DNA of 6,787 nt from Verrucomicrobiales bacterium (GCA_023253615.1 JALRFZ010000794.1:1-6787), one strand, 5' to 3'; counted from the first letter of the stretch, positions 1 through 6,436 are shown. Notes: generated by a model from the sequence alone, not told the origin. Program-made: numbers and translations.

Positions 1-1466
1 GTGAAATCGTAGCTCACCCAGTAGGCGCCCTGATGCGAGCCGAGCTCGTGGCGCTCGATGAGACGGTTCGCGCCCGAGACTCCGGAATACTGGAACCCGG
101 CACGGATGGCGCGACCCTCGCGGAGATTTTCGAGACGGTCGACCCCGAGGGCGGCATCGAGGGCGGCGAGGACATTGTCGTCGTTGCTTTTCACCTCGAT
201 CCCGAGAAGCTCGTCCATGATCCGGTCATAAAGCGGCGGCTGGGAGACGGCGAAGGTAAACCAGTCGGCGCGCAGCCAGGCCATCGCCGAACCGGTGTGC
301 TTCGCGATGAGATTCTCTTTCTGCCGATCGATCCCGATGATGCCATAAGGGTAATGGGAGACGACCTCGTCCCACTGTTCCCGGCTCCATTCATAGTCAC
401 GCAGATCGATCCGGTAAATCGTCTCCGCCTCATCGATCGCCTTGGGCACGGTGACCTTCGCGTGCGTCGAGAGGCTGTTGATCAATTTTCCGATCGCGGC
501 ACGGTGCGAATCGAGGTTGGGAATGAGCGATCGGCCCTCCGCGTCGGCCTGATTGTAGAGGTTGGTCAGGGTCAGGTAGCGGAAAAAGCCCCGTTGCGTC
601 TCGCTCGCAGAGTTGAGATCGTCGAGGACCGCCTTGAGCACCTCGGCCTGTGAGATGAAAGCGCGCTTCACGTCTTCCGGCTTTCCAGCCTCGACCCATT
701 CCTTGAGCACCGCGACCTCCGCAGGCGGCAGGGGCGGACGGAAACCCTCGCTCCCCGGCGCTCCCTTCGACTTGGGCATGCGCTCGGAGTCGTCGGAGGC
801 ACGACCGACAAGGTCGAGCACGGTCTCGGCAAGCAGGACCGTGCCTGAATCGTCGGTCTCCGTGAAAAATCTAGCGAGATCGACTCCTCCATGCAGCTCG
901 GGCTCCTTTTCACCCTCGTGACACTGGCCACAACGGGTGGAAAAAATCCAGTGGACCTTGCCGGGCAAATCGAGATTCGACGGCATCTCGTCGATGCTGT
1001 CGGATACGCTCGCAGTGACGGCGGGCGGGCCGGTTGTGGCCGGAGGCTGCTCCTTTTTCTTCTCGCTTGCGGGCTTCCCGGAACCGGGACCGCCGCTGCC
1101 GACCTGGGCGATCCAGTCGCGGATCAATTGCTGCTCCCCGGCCGCAAGTGGTGCTTTGAAGGCTTCTTCGCCTTCCGACCCGCTACTCTTCGGCATTCGC
1201 TTTTTCGAGGACGGATCCAACGAGACGCGGCGGAAAAGCGGGGACTCATCAGGGTTTCCTTCGACGATCATTTCCCCTTCGAGCAGCTCGGCGAGATCAA
1301 AACCCTCATGCAGGTAGGGGAAATCGTCTTTCGTGTCCGGGTGGTGGCATTCCTTGCATTTGGCCTCGAACAACGCCTTCACTTTCGGAGTGAGATCCTC
1401 GGCCCGGAAGCTTGGGGCGAAGACAAGGTGCAGCGCTAGCAGGTATGGCAGGGATTTACGGCTCAT
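1..1466 (-). CDS. Planctomycete-type c-type cytochrome with two tandem heme modules (3' end outside the window)
   Basis: An exported heme protein, probably an electron carrier or redox enzyme in the periplasm; its substrate is unknown. From the ATG at 1464-1466 the frame stays open for 488 residues to the window edge. A Sec signal peptide covers about residues 1-22 (hydrophobic core LPYLLALHLVF, likely cleavage after FRA). Two heme-c sites follow: CKECH at 37-41 and CGQCH at 179-183. Each is followed about 50 residues later by an RMPK motif (M91 and M230), the probable sixth iron ligand. The two modules resemble each other and are joined by a Lys/Pro/Gly-rich linker (121-165). Residues about 275-488 form a different domain with YLTLTNLYN, KLINSL, YRIDLRDYEW and NRLIERHELG. 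I recall these motifs from large bacterial cytochrome-like proteins that carry a further heme site downstream, so the full protein is probably several hundred residues longer. No strong Shine-Dalgarno precedes the ATG, but the signal peptide starts there, which supports this start. Confidence 0.88.
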   Translation of the reverse strand, partial: MSRKSLPYLLALHLVFAPSFRAEDLTPKVKALFEAKCKECHHPDTKDDFPYLHEGFDLAELLEGEMIVEGNPDESPLFRRVSLDPSSKKRMPKSSGSEGEEAFKAPLAAGEQQLIRDWIAQVGSGGPGSGKPASEKKKEQPPATTGPPAVTASVSDSIDEMPSNLDLPGKVHWIFSTRCGQCHEGEKEPELHGGVDLARFFTETDDSGTVLLAETVLDLVGRASDDSERMPKSKGAPGSEGFRPPLPPAEVAVLKEWVEAGKPEDVKRAFISQAEVLKAVLDDLNSASETQRGFFRYLTLTNLYNQADAEGRSLIPNLDSHRAAIGKLINSLSTHAKVTVPKAIDEAETIYRIDLRDYEWSREQWDEVVSHYPYGIIGIDRQKENLIAKHTGSAMAWLRADWFTFAVSQPPLYDRIMDELLGIEVKSNDDNVLAALDAALGVDRLENLREGRAIRAGFQYSGVSGANRLIERHELGSHQGAYWVSYDF

Positions 1467-1615
1467 TGCTTGAATGTAGGTGATGAACAAATCATGCCAT
1501 TCCGACGAGTGAAAAGAATTAATATGAAACTTTTTTCAAGGACGTTCCACCGACGAGAGGAGCTTGTAGGGGAAGAATGGACCCATGCGGTGTGACCGGC
1601 TCTGCCGTCAAGAGT
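1467..1615. other. Intergenic region upstream of the cytochrome gene
   Basis: This 149-base gap separates the stop of the 773-residue protein gene from the cytochrome start. About 1504-1540 is AT-rich compared with its surroundings and is the likely place for a cytochrome promoter on the minus strand. I could not fit a convincing -35/-10 pair: a TTGAAA and a TATTAA occur there, but only 9 bases apart. An imperfect stem-loop at 1594-1609 lies just after the upstream stop but lacks a T-tract. Confidence 0.5.
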
Positions 1616-3937
1616 TCAGTGCGCCGCAGCGTTCCTTTCCGATCTCCCCAGCGATGAGAGAGGCGGAAACCGGTCGTTGTAGTTGGTGTCGATCCCGGGG
1701 AACCAGCGGAGGGATTCCGCCTCGCGCCCGAGGGCGGTTTCCGGATGCCGGGCGACGAGCGCCTGATAAAAGCGGTCGGCGGCCGCGGCATCGCGGGCCT
1801 TCAGCCAGGTCCCGGCGATGCAGAGGATGCGCGCGGCCAGCTCGTCGTTCTCCGGCAGGAGCGCGGCGACTTCCCACGCGAGTTGGGAGGCGTCGTGGCG
1901 ATAGTGGAAGCGCGGCTTGACTCCCGGGCCGTATTGCCGGTTGCTCCAGCGCTCGTTAGGGGTAACGGCAGTAAGAGCGCGAAGCCGATCCCTCACCGCG
2001 GGCGTAATCTCATCCGCACCATCCCAGGCTTCATCGAAGACGCCAAGCAGCCGGTCCTCCGCCAAGTCACCGAGGTCGAAAGCTCCCCCATAGATGCCGT
2101 GATCGGGTCCGATCTCATATCCGAAAAACGCCATTCCGAGAGACCGGTGCATGCGCGCTGCCTTCCACAGGGCGGCTGCCCGTTCCGCTTGCGGGGTCCG
2201 GCGGTCGAGGCCCCGGTGGCGCGCCTCGACATAATGGTCGAGCGCGTCGCGCATCGGTGGCGGAAAGAACGGGCGGGCGTCCTTGAACCAGCCCTGCCGC
2301 GCGGTCTTGCGCGCAACGAGGTGGCGGAAGCGATCGGCGATGGTGCCCGGCTCCTCATCCCAGGTTTGCGACACAAACCGGTCCTGGATTTCTTCCACCG
2401 TGAGCCCCTCCGGTGGACCGGCGACATCCGGAAGGGACGGCGCCACGCGACGGGCGAGGGTGAGCACTTCTTCGGGGGAAAGGAGGCGCTCCGCGACAAA
2501 GGCAGCGTCATACCAGTGTTCTGACTCCAGCAACGTTTTGAGAGCGTCCAGGTAGCGGCTTTGGGCGATTTGGACGACGGCAAGGTCGCCCTTGGCCTGA
2601 TCGGCCCGGGAACGACCGCGTTCTCCGGGGGTAGGGCGTCGTTGGTCGAAACGGTTCAGGAGCGGATCCGCTGGTTCAAACCGGGGTGGGGATGGTGCCT
2701 CGGTCGCGACTTCCATTGAGGCGGCCTCAAGCAGCCGACGGGATTCGTCAAGCCGGCCCTCCATCGCGGCGATTTTGCCCCGCAGCCAGACGGCGGCGGG
2801 ATCGGTTTCCGGTGCAAGGCGGAGGCACCGGTCCGCACCCGTGAAGTCCCCGATCGAATAGGCCGCCCACGCCAGGAGTGCGAATTCGGAGGATCGCTTC
2901 GTCACACGCGGATGGAGGAGCTCAATCCATCGACTGAGGCGCGTCTGGATTGCCTCGGGAGAGCTCTGGGTTCGGTAGGATTGAGTTTGTTCGACGAAGG
3001 CCAGACTGACCATTCCGACGAGATCCGGGTCCGAGGAGATCGCTTTTGCCTCCTCCTCCGAATAGGAAAAGTCGCTCACGGCCCAATCGGCGAGATCGCG
3101 CTCGCCGTGAGTATGGCCGAGAGCCTGGCGACGTGCGAGGGCACGAAGGTGCTCGGAAGCCGAAATGTGCTGGTGTGGCGGAGCTCCCGCCGGGGGCGGC
3201 CCCATCCGATGGAGGATGACGGTCGCCTCCTCATCGAAATGCTGGCAGTCTTCCGCTCCCTCGGCCCGCAATTTCCTCACCAGCCCGAGCCAGTGGCGCT
3301 CCTCCGCAACTTCCTTCGCCGGGCTGGTGCGGAACAGCATCCACGCCGCCCACGTTCCCCGGTGGCGGCGCTGATCGGCCGGCAGTTCGAGCAGATTCTT
3401 CCATCGGGCACGGGCGCGTTCGAGGTCGGCAGGCTGCTTGGAGGCAAGATGGTCGAGATAGTGGGAGGCACCGTCGAGATAAATCCGGATCTCCTCCGGA
3501 AGCGGCGCGGGCCATTGCCGGAGACCGACCCGGGGATCCAGCGGGGCAGAGGCCTTCGCTTTCTCCTTCGTCACCCTCCATGCGGAGCGGTCAGCGATTA
3601 TGAGCATTCCCCGGCGCAGGAGCCGGTAGTCCTCGAGCCAGGCGTGCCGCGCTGCCGCATCCCCGATCTGCGGAACCATGATCTGCTCCATTTCTTCCAT
3701 TTCCCGATCGAGGGTACAGGCCCGTTCCTCACGCTCCTTTTCCGCCACAAAGGCACCGGCTCGCCGACGGAACTGGTCCATGAAATGGAATTCGGGAGAG
3801 CGCAGCACATATCCGGGGTTTTGTAGAACAGTCTCTCGGAAAAAAGGACCGCATCCCAAGCCCGATGAAAGCTGCAGGATGACGAGAACGACCGCAGCGG
3901 GTACGGCAAGTCCGTGATGGAAACGGAGAGGTATCAT
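1616..3937 (-). CDS. Exported conserved 'CGPFF' protein with helical (TPR-like) repeats, function unknown
   Basis: A 773-residue protein of a conserved but uncharacterised family that I recall from Verrucomicrobia, Planctomycetes and Acidobacteria. Residues 9-28 form a hydrophobic export signal ending at SSGLGCGPFF. C29 might be lipid-modified, but the lipobox is poor (Gly at -3, Leu at -2), so cleavage by ordinary signal peptidase is also possible. The rest is almost wholly helical. Residues 350-407 read like TPR hairpins (EFALLAWAAYSIGDFTGADR, then WLRGKIAAMEGRLDESRRLL). Conserved-looking blocks follow at 450-492 (GDLAVVQIAQ, DAAFVAERLLSPEE), 545-565 (WFKDARPFFPPP), 590-620 (ALWKAARMHRSLGMAFFGYE) and 676-747 (RFHYRHDASQLAWEVAALLP, then WLKARDAAAADRFYQALVAR). 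The frame extends upstream to 4099, but that start would overlap the preceding gene by about 150 bases and hide the signal sequence inside the protein. The ATG at 3935-3937 begins right at the signal, 13 bases after the upstream stop. No clear Shine-Dalgarno is present. It is probably a scaffold or interaction partner of the DUF3142 protein. Confidence 0.85.
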   Translation of the reverse strand: MIPLRFHHGLAVPAAVVLVILQLSSGLGCGPFFRETVLQNPGYVLRSPEFHFMDQFRRRAGAFVAEKEREERACTLDREMEEMEQIMVPQIGDAAARHAWLEDYRLLRRGMLIIADRSAWRVTKEKAKASAPLDPRVGLRQWPAPLPEEIRIYLDGASHYLDHLASKQPADLERARARWKNLLELPADQRRHRGTWAAWMLFRTSPAKEVAEERHWLGLVRKLRAEGAEDCQHFDEEATVILHRMGPPPAGAPPHQHISASEHLRALARRQALGHTHGERDLADWAVSDFSYSEEEAKAISSDPDLVGMVSLAFVEQTQSYRTQSSPEAIQTRLSRWIELLHPRVTKRSSEFALLAWAAYSIGDFTGADRCLRLAPETDPAAVWLRGKIAAMEGRLDESRRLLEAASMEVATEAPSPPRFEPADPLLNRFDQRRPTPGERGRSRADQAKGDLAVVQIAQSRYLDALKTLLESEHWYDAAFVAERLLSPEEVLTLARRVAPSLPDVAGPPEGLTVEEIQDRFVSQTWDEEPGTIADRFRHLVARKTARQGWFKDARPFFPPPMRDALDHYVEARHRGLDRRTPQAERAAALWKAARMHRSLGMAFFGYEIGPDHGIYGGAFDLGDLAEDRLLGVFDEAWDGADEITPAVRDRLRALTAVTPNERWSNRQYGPGVKPRFHYRHDASQLAWEVAALLPENDELAARILCIAGTWLKARDAAAADRFYQALVARHPETALGREAESLRWFPGIDTNYNDRFPPLSSLGRSERNAAAH

Positions 3938-3950
3938 GGATGGAACAGGT

Positions 3951-5276
3951 TCAAGGATGTGGGGGCAAGGGATTCGGAACGCGAGGGGATTCCTGGACGG
4001 GAGGGGCCGCCCCCCCTTGCCAACGGCACCACCCGACAACGCCGGACCATCCCGGCGGCTTTTGAAAATGTCGCAAGGGTTCGGCAAGGTGCCATTCAAA
4101 AATGGCGTCCTGGGAGGCCTCCGGATCGGGGTTTACCGGGGAGACATACCCGGAGAGCCCATCGCTCCCGATGGCGCGGGCTCCGGGAACGCGGAGGCGG
4201 AGGCTCATCGGCAGGTCATACGGCGCGTCGCCTTCGTTTTGCAGGACGATCCGGTGGTAGCCGCCCGGATCTGCTTCAGCTCGTAGCGCCCAGTTCTGCT
4301 GAAAGGATTCTCCGCTGATCACGCGGGAGAGCAGCGGCCAATCCCAGTTGAGCCGGTCGCCTGGAGCGGGTAGACGAAACCAAACAATCCCCCGCATCAG
4401 TTCTGGTCTTGAACGATTCCATTCCCGAACCAGGGAAGAGAGAAGAGGGGCATCCGAATCTAAGGCGATCGCGTCCAGCGCACCGACGGGCAGGCTCTCG
4501 GGAAGGTCCTCTCCATAGACTTCCGCCACCGCACCCACGTCATTGAAGACCACGAGGCAAGAGTAGGTCGGCAGCGCAACACGAAAGGGCACTTTTAGCT
4601 GGGCCGCTGCCAGGATCGCCTCGCGCATTTCCTCAGGGTCGCAGAGCCCCACCCAGGCACTTAACCTTTGCGGCAAGTGCAGGGAGTGGACCTGAAGGAC
4701 GTAATCGGGAAAATCCCGGGCGAGCGCGGCGAACCTCTCCTGCCGCAACCAGGTCGGAAGGGCGGTGAAGGTGATCGGAACCCCGGGATGCTGTGTCCTC
4801 CACCGGACCATTTGCGAATGAAATTCGGCGAGGCGGCTTTCCGGACAATCAAAGTCGATCTGCAGTTCGATCCCCCCGGGATGTTCGAAAGACCATTCCT
4901 CAATGATTTTGCGGATCCAGTCATCGCATGATGTTCTTGTCTCCGGAGACCATCCGCCGGCCGCGACCGAGGGGAAGATCCGCAGCACGGCGACAGGCCC
5001 GCTCCCTCCAAAACCGCGCAGTGCGTCATGATCAACCTCGACTCGACGAAGTTGTAAGCCATCGGGCTCAGCGGTGATCTCAGCGGCAAGACAGAGTATC
5101 CCGGAAAGGCGCGCCCGCGGTTCCGTGACCGCTCCGGCCAGTGTTTCATTCCAGGAACGCTGCCACACGTAGGCCTCGTGAGCGAGAGGAGTCGGGGCGC
5201 GCAAGCGGGTTGCCCACCCCATGAGGGCGCCAAACAGGACGAGAAGTCCAAGCAGAAGCAGACTGCTGCGCCACAT
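3951..5276 (-). CDS. DUF3142 family protein, membrane-anchored or exported
   Basis: A 441-residue protein that I assign to DUF3142, a family of unknown biochemical function. Residues 4-20 are a hydrophobic signal anchor (SSLLLLGLLVLFGALMG) after an MWR start, with no lipobox cysteine. The body is therefore expected outside the cytoplasmic membrane. Family-like motifs in order: HEAYVWQRSWNE (33-44), VAVLRIFPS (95-103), GIELQIDFDCPESRLAEF (135-152), ITFTALPTWL (168-177), DYVLQVHSL (191-199), VPFRVALPTYS (229-239) and GIVWFRLP (296-303). The alternation of strands ending in acidic or polar residues suggests a TIM-barrel-like fold, by inference only. The C-terminal third looks like a beta-rich domain, and the last 20 residues are Pro-rich. 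The frame can be extended upstream to a GTG at 5390, but the hydrophobic segment fits a start at the ATG of 5274-5276, preceded by a weak GAGAG about 9 bases away. The gene lies 13 bases ahead of the 773-residue protein gene, so the two are probably co-transcribed. Confidence 0.85.
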   Translation of the reverse strand: MWRSSLLLLGLLVLFGALMGWATRLRAPTPLAHEAYVWQRSWNETLAGAVTEPRARLSGILCLAAEITAEPDGLQLRRVEVDHDALRGFGGSGPVAVLRIFPSVAAGGWSPETRTSCDDWIRKIIEEWSFEHPGGIELQIDFDCPESRLAEFHSQMVRWRTQHPGVPITFTALPTWLRQERFAALARDFPDYVLQVHSLHLPQRLSAWVGLCDPEEMREAILAAAQLKVPFRVALPTYSCLVVFNDVGAVAEVYGEDLPESLPVGALDAIALDSDAPLLSSLVREWNRSRPELMRGIVWFRLPAPGDRLNWDWPLLSRVISGESFQQNWALRAEADPGGYHRIVLQNEGDAPYDLPMSLRLRVPGARAIGSDGLSGYVSPVNPDPEASQDAIFEWHLAEPLRHFQKPPGWSGVVGWCRWQGGAAPPVQESPRVPNPLPPHP

Positions 5277-5427
5277 CGCCGCTGCTCTCGAACCGTGCAG
5301 TGCTTGCGGAAGATTCCTGTATGCCATCGTCGAAGAACGGCCGGATTCTGCCATGCGACTTCTGCTACTGCGAGGAAAAACCACAGGCACTCAGTATAGA
5401 CCTTTCGGCATCGCGGTTACAAAAGGT
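5277..5427. other. Intergenic region between the lipoprotein and DUF3142 genes
   Basis: A gap of 151 bases in which no gene is supported. In-frame extensions of the DUF3142 gene run through it, but they place residues before the signal anchor and lack ribosome binding sites. It holds the promoter candidate described separately. No terminator with a T-tract follows the lipoprotein stop, so read-through into the DUF3142 pair is possible. Confidence 0.5.
5393..5422 (-). promoter_or_regulatory. Sigma-70-like promoter candidate for the DUF3142 pair
   Basis: On the minus strand TTGTAA (5417-5422) is followed after 18 bases by TATACT (5393-5398), giving 4 of 6 and 5 of 6 matches to the sigma-70 consensus. 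It sits directly after the lipoprotein stop and would start a transcript near 5386, with a leader of about 110 bases before the chosen DUF3142 ATG. An inverted repeat, ACCTTT/AAAGGT (5400-5405 and 5422-5427), brackets the spacer. This is a pattern match only, in a window that offers several chances for one. Confidence 0.4.
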
Positions 5428-5832
5428 TCACTCTCTGCGAAGCGTGTAGCGGTGGCCCGGACCGTCTTCGAGGACGATGGTTTGCCGATCCCCCGCCCCT
5501 CTCATCGAAACGATTCGGGACCGGTGAACTTCTGCTCCCGATCCGTTAACGTAAGGGACTACGATCAGTATCCCATCGACAATCCGCCATTTTCCGCGAA
5601 ACCCATCGGGAGGGTCGACCTGGAACGTGCCGTTAGGAAAATAATGGGTCGCGTGCCGCCCACCCTTCCAAATTCCCGGGAACGAAGAATCGTCCGACGG
5701 GTAAGGCTTCGATCCAAAGCCGCCGTGTGGCATCATGGACGAACATGAGGAAAGCGAAAGAGGAAACAAGAGAGGGAATGCCAAAGCGGGACGTTTGCCG
5801 GAACGAAATTTTTTCACCCCCTTCATACCCAT
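5428..5832 (-). CDS. Small lipoprotein with a beta-rich, lipocalin-like domain
   Basis: A 134-residue protein with a basic N-terminus (KGVKKFRSGKRP), a short hydrophobic stretch (15-27) and a good lipobox LSSC with C30 as the lipidated residue. It should be anchored in a membrane facing the periplasm. The Ser at +2 would favour outer-membrane sorting if Lol-type rules apply here. After a flexible Ser/Gly/Pro stretch (31-50), residues 51-134 form a compact domain with GIWKGGRHATHYFPNGTF, then GKWRIVDGILIVVPY, and a C-terminal TIVLEDGPGHRYTLRRE. The pattern G-x-W, aromatic-NGTF, G-x-W-x-I-x-DG resembles small lipocalin-like beta-barrel domains, but I cannot name the family. The ATG at 5830-5832 was chosen because AAGGA (5842-5846) lies 9 bases upstream; a second ATG two codons later is too far from it. 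The ribosome site lies inside the end of the small membrane-protein gene, whose stop is only two bases before this start, which suggests translational coupling. Confidence 0.78.
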   Translation of the reverse strand: MGMKGVKKFRSGKRPALAFPLLFPLSLSSCSSMMPHGGFGSKPYPSDDSSFPGIWKGGRHATHYFPNGTFQVDPPDGFRGKWRIVDGILIVVPYVNGSGAEVHRSRIVSMRGAGDRQTIVLEDGPGHRYTLRRE

Positions 5833-5834
5833 TT

Positions 5835-5933
5835 TCAGCCGTCCTTTTTTTGATCTTTTCGATACTTGATCAGGGCCCAGAGAAGGAAACACAAAAATAC
5901 AAATGCATCCACCAATAAAGCTCGGGAATTCAT
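5835..5933 (-). CDS. 32-residue single-pass membrane protein upstream of the lipoprotein
   Basis: A very short frame starting at the ATG of 5931-5933, with AAGGA at 5937-5941 just upstream; the 3-base spacing is short. The product has a hydrophobic helix at about residues 6-22 (LLVDAFVFLCFLLWALI) followed by a basic tail (KYRKDQKKDG). By the positive-inside rule the tail would be cytoplasmic and the N-terminus periplasmic. Its TGA ends two bases before the lipoprotein ATG, and its last codons contain the lipoprotein's ribosome binding site. It may be a genuine small membrane protein, or a leader frame whose translation opens the lipoprotein start; both could hold. The longer version of this frame begins at a TTG (6023) and adds a polar segment with no clear ribosome site, so I rejected that start. 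I recognise no family. Confidence 0.5.
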   Translation of the reverse strand: MNSRALLVDAFVFLCFLLWALIKYRKDQKKDG

Positions 5934-5994
5934 AGATCCTTGAAATCTTTTGAAACTGCAATGTCGAACGTTCCCGTAAACCGTCTCTGCCAAG

Positions 5995-6023
5995 ATTATT
6001 TCGCAGGGATCGAATGGCTGCAA
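5995..6023 (-). promoter_or_regulatory. Weak promoter candidate for the small protein/lipoprotein pair
   Basis: On the minus strand TTGCAG (6018-6023) is followed after exactly 17 bases by AATAAT (5995-6000), which matches TATAAT at 5 of 6 positions; the -35 element is poor (3 of 6). The position suits the pair, giving a leader of about 50 to 60 bases before the ATG at 5933. The call rests on spacing and the -10 element only. Confidence 0.3.
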
Positions 6024-6046
6024 GGAAAGATTGACGCCTTCGGTGC

Positions 6047-6085
6047 GAGGCCCCGTTTTCCCATGGGAGACACGTGGGTGGCCTC
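6047..6085. repeat. Inverted repeat GAGGCC/GGCCTC enclosing a 10-base perfect palindrome
   Basis: GAGGCC (6047-6052) and GGCCTC (6080-6085) are perfect inverted arms separated by 27 bases. Between them are the perfect palindrome TCCCATGGGA (6059-6068) and the hexamer CACGTG (6071-6076). As RNA this could fold into a stem with an inner hairpin; as DNA the palindromes could be protein-binding sites. No T-tract follows on either strand, so a classic intrinsic terminator is not supported. Confidence 0.4.
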
Positions 6086-6151
6086 TGACTTACGAGGATG
6101 GGTTCGGATGTAGGGCCGCTGCCAAGGCACGGGAAATCCCCGAAAAACCAG

Positions 6152-6436
6152 TCAATACTCCTCTCGCAACATCAACGTCGTCACCGACCGATCCCACTCG
6201 GTGATCACGTAGAACGACCCCGCCTCGATGTCGTATCGACTCAAGAGCCTTCCGCCTTCCTTCAGGTCGAGGTCGTTCGCCCGCTTGTCGTCATCCCCGA
6301 GATCGCCCCAATCGCCGCAATGATGACGGTTCAGCAACCGGTCGATCTCCGCAGGGTCAAGCGCCAGTGCAGCCGCCCCGGCCGAAAGGTAAACGTCTCC
6401 CAAGGGAAACAGGGGTCTGAGAATGCGAAAGCCCAT
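6152..6436 (-). CDS. Conserved small 'GDWGDL' protein, function unknown
   Basis: A 94-residue soluble protein without signal peptide or membrane segment. It carries a set of motifs that I recall from a widespread stand-alone family, often labelled simply hypothetical or 'plasmid-related': RHHCGDWGDL (37-46), an acidic stretch DDDKRANDL (48-56), GGRLLSRYD (61-69), FYVITEWDRSVTTLML (75-90) and a terminal EEY. The usual family pattern reads approximately RHxSGDWGDL, then a late VITE-DRS-TT and a terminal EY, so length and C-terminus look complete. The N-terminus (MGFRILRPLFPLGDVYLS) also fits family members that begin with a short 'PLF-LG' strand. I chose the ATG at 6434-6436; the open frame extends to 6580 but there overlaps the AAA+ gene. 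The start lies 32 bases after the AAA+ stop and lacks a strong Shine-Dalgarno. No biochemical role is known to me. Confidence 0.78.
   Translation of the reverse strand: MGFRILRPLFPLGDVYLSAGAAALALDPAEIDRLLNRHHCGDWGDLGDDDKRANDLDLKEGGRLLSRYDIEAGSFYVITEWDRSVTTLMLREEY

Larger units (their letters stand above)
5934..6151. other. Intergenic region with AT-rich part and nested palindromes
   Basis: This 218-base gap separates the GDWGDL protein gene from the small membrane-protein gene. The part nearest the small gene (to about 6000) is roughly 40% GC, well below the roughly 60% of the large genes. It contains the promoter candidate at 5995-6023 and the palindromes at 6047-6085, both listed separately. 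No gene longer than a chance frame is supported on either strand. Confidence 0.5.

Noticed and set aside
33..653. Plus-strand frame of 206 residues at the left edge
   Set aside because: Antisense to the conserved C-terminal part of the cytochrome frame; no motif and no ribosome binding site that I could see.
891..1439. Plus-strand frame of 182 residues
   Set aside because: It is antisense to the cytochrome gene, which has a signal peptide and two heme motifs. The plus-strand product has no recognisable motif and is Arg/Gly-rich, as expected of a shadow in GC-rich DNA.
1594..1609. Stem-loop GACCGGC-TCT-GCCGTC after the 773-residue protein gene as a terminator
   Set aside because: The stem is short with a bulged base, and no T-tract follows on the minus strand, so an intrinsic terminator is not supported.
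1745..2524. Plus-strand frame of 259 residues
   Set aside because: Also antisense to the C-terminal half of the 773-residue protein, where the conserved-looking blocks are strongest.
2912..3826. Plus-strand frame of 304 residues
   Set aside because: Lies wholly antisense to the 773-residue exported protein, whose minus-strand frame shows family-like motifs throughout. The plus frame resembles nothing I know.
5221..5748. Plus-strand frame of 175 residues spanning the DUF3142/lipoprotein gap
   Set aside because: It overlaps the coding parts of both neighbours antisense and has a low-complexity, Arg-rich composition with no motif.
5937..6023. Extended version of the small membrane protein from the TTG at 6023
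   Set aside because: The added 30 residues are polar with no motif, there is no clear ribosome site, and the extension would run across the promoter candidate.
6131..6151. Small hairpin CGGG-AAATC-CCCG next to an A-run near the end of the GDWGDL gene
   Set aside because: The stem has only 4 base pairs. On the minus strand, the direction of transcription, the T-run comes before the hairpin and not after it.
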